A stretch of 64,000 bases of DNA from positions 5,603,001 through 5,667,000 of the forward strand of contig NC_088188.1 of the NCBI RefSeq assembly GCF_028769735.1. Direction: 5' to 3'. Below are positions 11,601-23,216 of this stretch, piece after piece (positions within the stretch are counted from its first letter, which is position 1; each line of letters begins with the position of its first letter). The stretch is from Zonotrichia leucophrys gambelii. Lineage: Eukaryota > Chordata > Aves > Passeriformes > Passerellidae. The notes under the pieces were generated by a model. That model was not told the origin of the DNA, made no database searches, and saw only the letters and a program-made list of their open reading frames with translations. The position numbers and the translations under genes are program-made.

Positions 11601-12247
11601 CTTAATATGTTCCCAGCCTCCATGATAGTTGGTCTGGTTTTATTCTCCATGCCCCCAGGATTTAATCTAATATGAAAATCTTGTCTGTCATTTTACAAAG
11701 CAAAAAAACCCCAGAATGGAAAGAAATGCTCCTGCTGTTACAGAGGAGCAAAATGAAAATGTGATGGTGCCTGTGTGCTGCAAAGGTTGAAGAAAAAAAC
11801 CCCAAGGGAAGGTGAATTTAAAAACCCAACCAAAACTGAGTAGATTTATTGGTTTCTAAACTCCAGTGATTTCTGGAGCACTGACTCACGATGTCTGAAT
11901 GTCTGGCCTTGGCAGAGCCTGCTCTGAAATGTGACCCTGCTGCCTTGGGCCATGTATGGGAAATGTGCCCTGTGTGCCACAGGTGGGGAATCCAGGAGCT
12001 TCCAGGCTGAAGCTTTCCTTTCCTGCTCTGCTCTCAGCTTTCTGTGAAATTCCATTCTCTGGGTTGGGTCCCACTGGGCTTCCACGTTCAGCACTTTGTG
12101 TTTGCCCCCATGAATTGGGTGGGTTTGGGTGAGCTCTGCCATCCCAGAGTGCCCCTCCTGCCTCTCTTGGTGCTGCACACAGCTGATTAAAAGGCTTAAA
12201 AAAGGATCAAATAACTTAAATGTTTATTGAAGTTCACCATATATTGA

Positions 12248-12651
12248 AGTTGGAGGGAGACGACCCACCTTGCGTTGGTCAGCATCGACTCCACTTTATT
12301 CATCAATCAGGCACGTTTTATATCAGTGTTGATTCACTTCATGCATATTGCAAAATCTGAGCTCACAATAGGCCAGAGATAACACACCAACTCCACCTTA
12401 TGTTTCCAATACCAAGATTTGGGTTCTCAAAATTATTTTTGCTTTCCCAAAACAGCCAAAGATAGAACATCCACTTGTTATGAGAAAGCTGCCTGAGAAC
12501 TCTGATGTGCAAGGCTCTCAAGGCCTTCATGTTTGTCACTTTTACCTGTAATTAAAAATAACCTGAGAACCTCTGCTGTTTACAGAAGCAGGCTGTGAGA
12601 ACCTGCTCCTCACAGCTGCCTTCTAGGCCATCCCTGAAAAAATCTCCAACA
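12248..12651 (-). mobile_element. Solitary LTR-like element, minus orientation
   Basis: About 400 bp with imperfect inverted ends (AGTTGGAG at the left, CTCCAACA at the right). Read on the minus strand it starts TGTTGGAG and has AATAAAGTGG near the other end, at the right place for an LTR poly(A) signal. This structure fits a solo endogenous-retrovirus LTR in RFFL intron 1. The left end has lost the expected CA (minus strand) and no clear target-site duplication was found. Confidence 0.6.
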
Positions 12652-14636
12652 AATGTTCTGCCATAACTGATGCATAGAGATGTGGCAGTAAAGCAGAACT
12701 GCCTTTTTTTGGATCATGGCTTCAGTCCCCAGAGACAAATATTTACTTGAATGGTTTGTGAGCTCTTGCAGAATCTCCTCAGGATGTGCCCCTCAACTCA
12801 GCAACCAAAACCATGGGACCAGATGGCTGTTGGGTTTGTTCATGTTTCTGTTTGAATAAAGGCCAGGTTTCAGGCTGCTTTGTTTTGCATTTCTCAGTCC
12901 TTAATGTTGTGCAGAGATTGAGGCTGGAGGGAGAGGCACAGCAGTCAAACAAGGATGGTGGTGAAGGAGCCCATGTAGAACCTTCCAGCCCTAGAAACAA
13001 ACCCTGCAGATGGCTGGAAATGGACTTTTCCACAACATCTGTCCCATGAATGCTGTGGAGAATTCATGTTTGTCCTGCTGGCACCCACTGGGTGCTGAGG
13101 TTTGAACTTCCCCTCAGTTTTCAGGCTTTTTTCCTGGGCTGCATGTAAAGCAATGCTGAATTTCAAATGCTTCCCTGCTAAATGGAGATTGGCACAGGAA
13201 TAATATTTATGGAAATGCTTTAAGAGTACAACTTCAAAGTCCCTCTCAAAGTTCCACCTGTATTAACTTCCTTCACATGAGAGTGAGGTGTTTTCCCTTG
13301 TCCACAGATAAGGTGACTAAACCATAAACAAACTCACTTTTTTATTGTGCTGTCTTTTGTTATCTCGGGAACAAAACCAGTCCTCAGGTTTGTACTCAAC
13401 ATCCTGGACCTTTTTTTAACTGCTGACTAATTTCTAAGTATTTCTGCAGCCTGGGAGGGCAGAACTTCCCACAGTGTGTGTCAGATGTGACGTGTGAGCT
13501 GCTCTGTGTACGTGTGTGCTGAAGGAGATCTGCAGCTGCATTTTCTTCTATTTCAGCACCTAGTTTGGATTTGAATTCAGATGAATTTGGAATAGGCATA
13601 GCTATGAAATGAGTCTGCAGTGTTTGTACTTGTTATGATGTGCCTCAGTTATATACATCCAGATCTGTTTCAGTCCAGCCAAATAAAAATTCTCTTTTTT
13701 CAGGCTCCAGTTAAATAGGTTAGAGGTTGCCTGCCAGTCTGCACAGATCTGTGGTGCATCCACTCCTACTGCACGTACACTTTTCCACTTGTATAAATTC
13801 CATGGGGTATTGGTTTATTTTCTACCAGAATGTACAAAAGATTTGAATTAGGAATCTGGAATAAGGTGGGGAGAAGAGTAGGTTTGGCATGTGAGGAGTT
13901 TGGACACTATATTTTGATTTTGGAGGGGTGAAATTTACTGAAGTTTACTGGTTAAAAATAAACCCATAGCTTGGCATGACAAGTAATTTCCAGGATTTCC
14001 AACTGATGTTGTAATTTATCAGCAAACACTCTGAATTTTGGGTGCCTGAGACACAGTGACAGCTCTGTGGAGCTTTAGGGCCAGTTGTAATCCCAGTTTC
14101 AGGGAAATTTACTGTAATTACCCCAAATTTGAGGAGCTGTATCTGGGATAATGCATCTCTCTCTTCTCCTTTCAAACTCCCCCATATCCTTGTGCTTCAT
14201 TCCAAAGCTGAACTGTTGGTGAATATGTCATTTATGCAGTTGTCATAATGAAACAAAATGTAATTGTGCCAGGGATTCCAATGGGAATAGCTTGATCTCT
14301 TTTTACCTGAAGTAAGGAACTTGAGATGTGATGAAAATACAAATTTATATCCTTTCCCCTCCCCTTTTTTCTCCAGCTCCCTGAATTCCCCCATTTAGGA
14401 GAAGGATATCATTAAACCATCTGCCAGTGGTTACCTTGTCCCATGTGAAATCACCTTCCAGCAGAGGGGATTCCAGGCTGCTCCCTGCTTCAGCTGTGGA
14501 GCTGCTCCTGTTTGTTTGCACTGAAGTCACTGGATCCACAGCAGTGTTTTTGCAGCACAGCAGAAACTTATTTTCAGCAAGTTTCTATTCTGGGCATTGT
14601 AAAATGTGCTGAGAGAGGGAGGTATTTGTGGTGTGA

Positions 14637-14661
14637 GAGGAGGAGGAGGAGGAGGAGGAAG
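14637..14661. repeat. GGA microsatellite
   Basis: Eight or so GGA/GAG triplets in RFFL intron 1, plus-strand purine only. Confidence 0.8.
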
Positions 14662-17600
14662 AGTCCCTGAAAAGCTCCTGCTGTGCCTTTGGAGCCTCTT
14701 TGTGACTTCCAGGTGGGCACAGATCCAGGAAACCTCCCCAGCTGTCATGGAAGAGTGGTTGAGGTGGGTTTTGAGATGAAATCTGGATGGGATGGACCCT
14801 TTCTGGAGTAGGGCTGGTCAGGGAAGCTGCACAGTTATTGAAATGTTCAGGTTTTCATTGAGAACTTATTGCTGTCTATTGGAATTACAGTTTTAGCAGT
14901 GACCCATGCAGCTGAATCCAGGAAAACCTGTGAGGATAGGAATGAACAGAGAGAGAAAAATCCAGCATGGAGCTTTTTCTCCAGATGAAAAGCACTGGTT
15001 GAGTTGAGAGGGGATAGTCCAGGATTCCTGGACTGCTCCTTGTTGACATTTTGGTGGAAAGCTTCCACTTTCAGTGACACTTTTGGGTGTGAGAACAAGG
15101 ATAGAGCCACATCCAGCCATGCAGGATGCTGGGAATGGTAACAGAGCAGCACTCTGGAATCTTGCTTCTCCAGAGTGTCCTTGCTTCTCCTCCTCACTTG
15201 GGTCATGCTGTAATTACAACTGACTTAATTCAGCCTTGCTGATGAATATCAAACCAGTGGGAAGGAGCACAGCAACTTTTGGAATTGTTGTTCAGCATAA
15301 GAGGAGAGTGGAAGGAGATAAGCCCAAGGTCACAGTATGTCCCTTGAGAACAGGTATGGGACTATGGAATTGAGATAGACTGGGCAAAAAAAAAAAAAAA
15401 TTTCTAAATTATTATTTTTAGAAATCCATAATGATTTCATTAATGACTTTGTTTTGGTTTCTGTTAACTTGCTGGGAGAATGTCACTGACTTGCACAAGA
15501 AAAAGGCAGTTGACTTTCCATCTTGGCAGATGTCTCGGGACATAATTACAGTTAATAGCAAAAAGAAATTTTTATCTAAATATTTTTCAATATATAAAAT
15601 GAAACTTTGGGTCAAAATAAACAGTTTATATTAAAATAATACTCACCCAGGTATCTAGTTCCTTACAAAACAGGATTTCCAAGCTTATCATGGTAAAATG
15701 GGGGAAATTTGGTGTTGTGCCACAGAGGAGAGGGAAAGTGGGTGAGAGTTGAGTTTGCAATTCCAGGTGCAAAGCTGGGAGTCAAGTGAGAAAGTGTCTG
15801 TTTTGGAATTAGCTTTCTCTCAATGCTCTATGAATCCCACAGCTTTCTAAAACCATTTTCTCCATTTCAAATGGCAATTGCAGCTCTCTGGTTTCAAAGA
15901 GCTGCTTGAAACTGAGATCTTTGTGCTTGTAACAGTGCTGGTGGGATTCCAGGTGGAGATCTGTGTGCAAACCTCCTGAACACCATCAGCTGTTGCTGGT
16001 AGTGCTGATAAGCTCTGCTACAGCTGCAAAATGCTCTTGGAATACCTGCTGGATTTTTGTAATAAGAACTCATAATTTTCCTCTCAGCTAAGCCAATTTT
16101 CCAAGGGCTTACCTGGCAAATGTAAACCAGGTTAGAGCAGCATAGAAGGGGCTTTGTCTGCACCATGGTTTCCTCTGTGCCACACAAGTGGGAGGTGATT
16201 TTTGGTGCTTCTCTGGGCTCAGCAGCAGCTGAAGGCGTTTCAGCAGAGCTGTGTGGCCCCATTCCAGCTTTTTCCTGCTCTGCCTTGCACCCTGCCCCAG
16301 CAGGCTGCCCTGTTTACTCTCTGCTCAATGGATGTCACTTCCTTCATTGAAATGCTGGTGCGTGGCCAGGTCCCTTCCCCTGGGCTGTGCCACGCTCGGG
16401 ATCTGCTGAGCCCACACTCACAGGAGGCTTTGGGAGCATCTCCAGGGTGCAGAGCACAGGTGCAGCTGTGCTGAGGAGGGGCTGAAGATGGATTGTTGCT
16501 GCTGGGCACGGGCTGTGCCTCCAATTCCAGCCAGGGACTGCGTGGGGAAGGTGTAGCAGCGTCTGGAATGGGGTGCCAGTGCCAGCCTGCTCTGGGCAGC
16601 CTCTGGACATGAGGGTGTGGGTGCTGTTCAAGGGCACCCCCTGATGTGCACTCCTGGATGCACAGGATCCCAGCCAAAGGGACACAGAAATCCTGGACTC
16701 CCTGTTCTGTGTGGACTGACCTGAGCTCTCTGCCATTGTACCTGACCAAGGTCCCACCTGAAGAGTTCTAAACTGACATCACAGTTGCTGATCAGACTGG
16801 TGAGCAATTAAATATTTGTCTTTGTTGCATATTTAGATGATTATAGATGGGAAATGTCTCCAGGCTTTTGGAAGGCACAGCACAAAATGGAAAAGTGTTT
16901 CTTCCTTCCATGACACAATTTCTTGTGTCTCCCCCACCTCAGCTGTGATCCAGTGCTGGTATTTATTTACTCATTTTTTCAAGGTGTGCATGCTGTCACC
17001 TTGGGCATGTAAAGTAGTACCTTTACTCATAAACATATTTTCCCGTCCCTACATAAAAATCTGACAGTCTCAGTCCAGTTATTTCATACAGTAAATTAGA
17101 TGTACATTCCTTATGACAGATTTGTGTCCAATCTCTTCCTTTTCTCCTGCTCTGATTGAGACACCACGTCTGCAAATGTCATGCTCAGACTGGCAGCCTG
17201 CTTCCTTCCCTTGTCCCCTCTGCAAGTGCCTCATTTGCTGACTTTTCCAGCTGTCCCAACATATGGCTGCTCCCATTTATCATAATTCAGGTCTGTGCCT
17301 GGAACAAAGGCTGATAAAAATAATGCTTTGTGCATAAGTGGCATTTGAGCAGATTATTCTATAGCTCTGTTATCAAGCAAATACTGTTTTTTTGACCTTA
17401 CTATGAATTCAGTTTGGAAGTGGGAGGTCATTAGTGAAACTAATTTTAGCAAGGCATTTCTTATCAGTGCAGGTTTGTTGAAATAAAAAAAAAGTAGTAA
17501 ATTGTAACAATGAGCAATTGTGCAACACTATTAATGGGGCCAAGGTGGTTAACTCATTAAATACTTAAAACAGCGTTCATCAAAGTGAGATCTGATCCAT

Positions 17601-18224
17601 TTTGCAGGGATTAATAACAAAAATAGTAATTTTAAAAGAGACCTATCAATACATTAGTGTTTTAAAGCCACACTGCCATTTCTGGCCTCCTGAACAATTT
17701 CCTTGATCTGCAAGCTACTAGAAGTAGCAGGAACAAATGAATTTGTGCTCAGCATTATCCCAGGTTGGTGTGTGGTGTTGAAATTGTCTCACTGGTGTTG
17801 TGGAGGAATGTTCTGGTTTGAAAAGGAAGTGAATTTTTTGGGAGGTTTTCATTCTGAGTTCTGTGTATTTCTTTTCTATAGTTGTAGGTTAATGAAGTTT
17901 TTTTTGCCTTTACTCCTAAGTTGGAGCCTGCTTTGCTCTACTCCTGGTCACATCTCACAGCAGACACCAGGGAGAATATATTGTCATGGGGCCACAGGCA
18001 TGACAAGGACACAGAGTCTGTGTTGGTGTGGAGCATCTGCAGCTGCTCCTGCAGGTCCTGAAGGCTGCAGAAGGTTCTGGATGGGAAGGAAAGGAGGATG
18101 TCTGTCCATGGGTGAGGGCAGAGAGGAGCTGGGTATGCTGTGGTGTGTTCTTAAGTTTGTTAGTTTGCTCCCCCCATTTTCTGTATTAAATGGTTTCTCC
18201 CTTTCTCAGGACTTCTTGCTCTGA

Positions 18225-18810
18225 ACCTTTTTCAACGAGAATTTAAACCCCGAATTGAATAATTTGTGGGACGGCCGATTTACTGTGATGTGCCCAGTGT
18301 AGCTGTCGAGTGCAAACTGAAGGTATTCATTAGTTTGCAGCAGTTCTTCAAAGTTTTTTAGTTTAAATTGGCCCGATTCCAATTTAATTGGGATCTGTAT
18401 GCATGAGAAATCACAGCCTGCAAGCTCTCTGATCCTCGATCTTGCTTTGAGAATCAGTTCTGCTATCAACTCCTGTGGCCGTGTCATTCTTTTGGACCTA
18501 TGGTGGCTCAGAAAGACCCACTCTATAATTAAGAGCTTGTCTCCTGATCCTTGGTCCTTCAGACTAACATCCCATTGATGTATTATGCCATGAAGGTGTG
18601 GCAATTTTCCCAGTATAATAAATTTGAAAGGCAGGCCCGGATGGTATCGGTGGGCCTGCCTGGCCGAAATATCCTTTTGTATTTTCTCCAGAGCTACCTG
18701 TGCCTCTGGGGTAAGAGTCCTAGGAGAACTAAGCTCCTCTCCCCCTTTCAACAAATCGAAAAGAGGGGCTAAATCTTCGGTTGAAATGCCCAACCAGGGT
18801 CTACAACATG
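18225..18810 (-). pseudogene. Endogenous retrovirus pol remnant (reverse transcriptase C-terminal part)
   Basis: The minus strand keeps one uninterrupted frame of about 195 codons here. It resembles the thumb/connection part of class II (ERV-K-like) avian retroviral reverse transcriptase: a PWLGI motif near the start, then LSSPRTLTPEA, then a segment ending with a SHKLFN motif just before where RNase H would begin. The catalytic YxDD part, RNase H and integrase are not present, and no LTR flanks were recognised, so this is a truncated fragment. The open frame continues upstream to 18940, but that part looks unrelated. It lies antisense in RFFL intron 1. Function is unlikely. Confidence 0.7.
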
Positions 18811-20446
18811 GGTGGTTCAGGGAGCTCATTGGGGTGAGCAGAGGAGCTGTGGGGCTGCTGAGCAAACAGCCCTGCAGGGAAGCTGGCCCTGGCAGAGCTG
18901 CTCTCTTGCATCTCCCTCCCTTTTTGGCACCCAGCTCCATCTGCAGCAGCCTCAGGGGTCATCAGCCCTGCTGTTCCAGTGGTTAAAGGCCTCTCAGGAG
19001 CAGAACTACTTGCTGCTGTGGTTTCTTCTTGTGTGGGAGTGGAATCAGCTGCTCCTGGGAGCTCAGTTGCTTTTGATCCCTTGATGGAAGTGTCTCCTTG
19101 GTGCTGCTGCATTCCAGCTGCTGAATTCCTGAGCAGTCACGACAAGGAGCCAGGCCCAGTCCTTGAGAGCTTTATTATACAGAGCTGGAAGCTCATTGAT
19201 TCTGAGATGTTCCTTGGCTTGCTCTAGTCCCTTGTTGTTTGTACCCTTAGGAAAATAAAGGCAGATTTTATATTCAAACATAAACCACAGTTTCCCTCTG
19301 CAGCCACAGCCCAGCCTTTGATGAAATCCATTTCTTACACATGCATGTAATAATTGTGTAGTAACTCCTGTGTGGAGGCTGTGATCCCTGATACTCCAGC
19401 TAGCAAGGTTAGGGCAGTGATTTTGCATATGGAGTGAGAGCCTGAGTTCAAACACTTCTTAAAATGAAGATGGAAAGTATTAGAATCCAGACCTGCATTA
19501 TGAATTCAACTATGTCTTCATGAATTCAACATAGTCTTCAACTATGTATGGGAGGAAAACTTTGACATCACTGGTATTTCCTTCAGAATTAAATTAATAC
19601 AGAACTCTTGGCATTGTGTAGAACATGTTAATGAACTTGTGATGAAATGAATTTCACTCTCTTGTTTAAATCCAGTCAAGAGACTCATGGCATATATAAA
19701 AAATAATCAAATCAATAAAAGCAGTCCAGCAGATCATGGTGGAGTGCTGGCACCACTTTGTCCATGGGAAGCGCCTCCCTGTCATTTACTGGATTTCTTC
19801 TGGCTTTCCTTGAAGCAACTGAGGAAAGAAGATGAAACAGCCCCTTCCCAGGGTGCTGACTGCCACGTGGGTGGATGTGTTTGCAGGTCCAGCACAGACT
19901 GTTTGATCTGGTGTCTCCACCCTTGGTGAAACTCCCTCTGCCTTTGCCCTGGCAGATGCTCCAAGCACAAGGTGCACTCAGCATTTAGGGCAGGTGGTTT
20001 TTGGCTGCCAGCAGTCACTGTTGGGTGCCTGCCATGGAGCTTCCAGTTTGCCAAAGCCAGCTCTAGTAGTTGTTTCTGTGGCTCCATGAGGCAGTGCAGG
20101 CACCTTGTCCAAGGGTAATGCTGCTATCAGTAGTGCCTGTAATGTCAGCTGTGCCAGTAAACCCACATCTTTTATTCAAGATGTTCCTGAAATCCATGCT
20201 GTCATTAAGTTTTCCAAGCTGTCACACTGTTATTAGCCAAGTTGCTGGAAGTATTTTCCCAACCCTGAAGCACAACACACACAAGTAGCTCTTTGCACTG
20301 GGTGTTCTTTTGTCTGGGCATTAATTTGTCACTTTGGTGTAGCTGTGGAGCTCCTTGGGTGCAGAACAGCAGCTCCTTTGCAGGGAATTCACAGGATTTA
20401 GGCAGGGCAGGACTCTCTGATTCTGACCTTCAGACTGCCAGATCTG

Positions 20447-20500
20447 ATCCATCCATCCATCCATCCATCCATCCATCCATCCATCATTCCATCCATCCAG
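20447..20500. repeat. (ATCC)n microsatellite
   Basis: About a dozen ATCC units with one interruption (ATTCC), in RFFL intron 1. Confidence 0.9.
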
Positions 20501-23031
20501 GAAATGAGCAGTTCCTGGGCTGTGCTGACCACGTACCTCCAGATGGGTAAGAGAATAAATAAGGGAATAATTTTTCTGTAGCAAACATTGTAGAGTTATT
20601 AAGGAAATTATCAGCCTGAAATTCCACTGAGGCATTCTGTTTGTAACTTGGAGTTCTCTATCAGTGGCACTGCTCATTTCCTTGGCTCTAAAGCTGATCC
20701 TGTCCAGAACAATGGAAAATCTGCTGAATCTTACCTGTATTTCTTGCTGCTGTAGGCAGCTACAGAGGTGTTTTACATCTGTGCTCCTTTTTATACCTTT
20801 GGAAAAATGTTATGGATCAGAGGACAGTCCTGGTTGTTCAGTTGTTTGTTTATGGGCATTTCCCTTTATGCTTTTGCAGTTGAACAGGATTAAGGTTCTT
20901 CTAAAGCAACATCTGAGCTTTTTGTTGGCCTTTTCATTCCTGGCAATCCCAGAGCTACAACCCCAGCTGAATGCTGAGCTCTGTCTTATTTTATCCCAGT
21001 TTGTGCACTGCCTTGTGTTTTTCTTCCCAATGTTTGACATGTTGCAATGTTCCAGAGTGAATTAGTAGGCTGTCTTTTTCTAGGAAAACAAAGTTTTTGG
21101 GGGCAGGCAGTAGCATTTGTGTATTCTGTTATCGTGGGTGGCCTTCAGCTTGCAGGGGTCCTTGAAACAGGAAGGGAGCTGAACTCTGGATGCAGTTTTC
21201 CCCTGCTCTGGAGGCTCTGAATGCTTGTTGGACTGTGCAGCTTTCATGTTGTTTAGATTTGTGATTCCTCAGAACAAATTAAACCTCCCAAAGAACGTGA
21301 TTTCAAGTAGAAATTCTGTATTTTTGCAGAAGAAAGGCTCTGTTAACTTCTGAGTGGGACAGAGAGCTGGAAATGAACATTCAGAGAGAAAAAGGGAAAT
21401 TGTTTCTTTTATCTGTGCCATCTGAAGTGTGTGTTTGATTGCAGGGCAAAGCTAATGGAGATGAATGATAGATGATTTCTGTTGGTGCAGTGCTTTCCTC
21501 TGTGTATTTATTGGGATCTCCTTGCCAGCCTAAGTGCAATCCACACTATTTATTGAGACCTGGTGTCATTTCCAGTGCAGCCATGAGCAATCAGCCCCAC
21601 CACGAATCCATGGTGTGAATGTGGAGATTTGGATTTAAACTCTGCAATGTGCTGAGCCTGCAGGGAGGGCTCCTGGCTCAGCTCACACTGTGGGCTTTGA
21701 AAAGCAGCTCTGCAGGACAGCAGGGACTCTGAGCAGCCACATTCAGCCAGGTTCTGAAAGGATCCAAGATGCCACTAAAGCAACACCTACTGGAACAGAG
21801 TGCAAAAGCTTCCCAATTCAAGTACATCAGCCCCAAAGTTTCAGCACAGCTTAAAAAAAGAATTATTATACCCAATAACCTTTAGGATTCCCTTCCCAGC
21901 CCCATTCCCCTGGGAATCTGGAGTTTCACAGTGACAATACTTACTGAGTAACAAGCAGTGAATTGGCTGTGCAGCTGAGAGATGTTTTATTTCCAGAAGT
22001 TTATAAAATCAAGCAGTTGCTGAGCACTATCAGTGAGGGAGCTGATTTTTAAGACATAAAAGAAACAGTTCAGGAACTCCCATGTGAGAGCAGAAATGCA
22101 GAGGAGGCAATTTGTATTCAGTTTAGCCCTAAGTGATGACACATGGTGTGTGCTCCAGAAACTGAATGCCCAGATGAATTCAGATTTCTTTGTAAACTCC
22201 CAAAAGCAAGTTTGTAGCAGTGTATTTCTGGAATATTGCAGCAGAGGTGGTCTGAGAAGACTTTGGAACTGAGCATTTTGCACTGGACTGTGTTAGGATT
22301 TTTGGTAAGTGTGTGTGTGTATGTGTGTATATTTTACATATAAAATTTGACTTGGAAAAAAACCCAAATAATTTTGTGTTTCAGCTGCAGTTGTTTTCCC
22401 AAGCAAGTTACCAAAGCCAGTATTTGATTTTCTTGCATTACTGGCATTGAGCTGCTGTGTGATGGTTCAGATTTGTAATGCTGTAAATTCAGCCTAGAAC
22501 TGCACTGTGTGAAATCAGTGGCTTGTTTGTCCTTGCTTTTATTTTATCTTTTTGGGTTTGTAGCTGTAAATCTGTAGAGGGATTTAGGATAAAGCTGAGG
22601 AATAGCCATCCTGCTGCTGATTTTATTTAACTGTTCTGTGCTATATAATTTGAGCTTTTGTGTTTTTTTCCTGATGTATTTTTACATCCTGTATTGCAGC
22701 TTATGTGAAACAGAAACAGCCTGTTAGAGCAAACTCAGAATCTGATATAGCCAAGTGGAACATAAAATTTATCTTATCTTCTTTGTAGTCTCTTAACTCT
22801 ATAAAGTTCCAGCAATAAAATTCTTTTGATCTTTATTTGTCCCTTTTCACCAAGGCTGCATCATGCTGGACCGAGCGTGTGGGCTTTGTGTGCTCTTGTC
22901 AGAGGAAGGATCCACACTGACAAACACGCTGTTAACAATGACCCAGGGCTGGGCACTGACCTGCACTTGCTGCTTTGCTGTCCCCTGAGCTGCCAGGCTG
23001 TGTGCCAGCCCTGACAGTGTTTTCCTGGCAG

Positions 23032-23216
23032 GTACTATGTGGGCAAGCTGCTGTAACTGGTTCTGTGTGGATGGCTCCCCTGAGGAGATGCAGCCGGCGC
23101 CGGCAGCCCGGGCCCAGGCCTACTCCAACCCTGGCTACAGCTCCTTCCCCTCTCCCACGGCCTCTGAGCAGAGCTGCAAAGCCTGTGGGCTGCACTTTGA
23201 CAGCTCCTCCAGCAAG
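23032..23216 (+). CDS. RFFL: RFFL coding exon 1
   Basis: Acceptor CAG at 23029-23031; ATG at 23037 after only 5 nt of 5' UTR; donor AAG/GTGAGT at 23216/23217. It encodes residues 1-60: the Cys-rich N-terminus ([10 protein letters not shown]) and the first Cys pair of the FYVE-like finger (C47, C50). Phase 0 at its end. Confidence 0.96.

Larger units (their letters stand above)
3205..23031 (+). other. RFFL: RFFL intron 1 (about 19.8 kb), non-coding
   Basis: No exon of a recognisable gene was found on either strand in this interval. Contents that can be supported are listed separately: a duplicated G/T-rich block (3360-3475 and 7028-7155), a 400-bp tandem duplication (4465-5262), LTR-like elements (6205-6840, 12248-12651), an AT/AC microsatellite (8440-8615), a GGA run, a retroviral pol remnant on the minus strand (18225-18810), and an ATCC microsatellite (20447-20500). 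The rest is ordinary intronic sequence with no feature I can name. Confidence 0.55.

Noticed and set aside
19063..19455. 130-codon minus-strand frame next to the pol remnant
   Set aside because: I could not match it to gag, pol, env or any other family, and it has no splice support.
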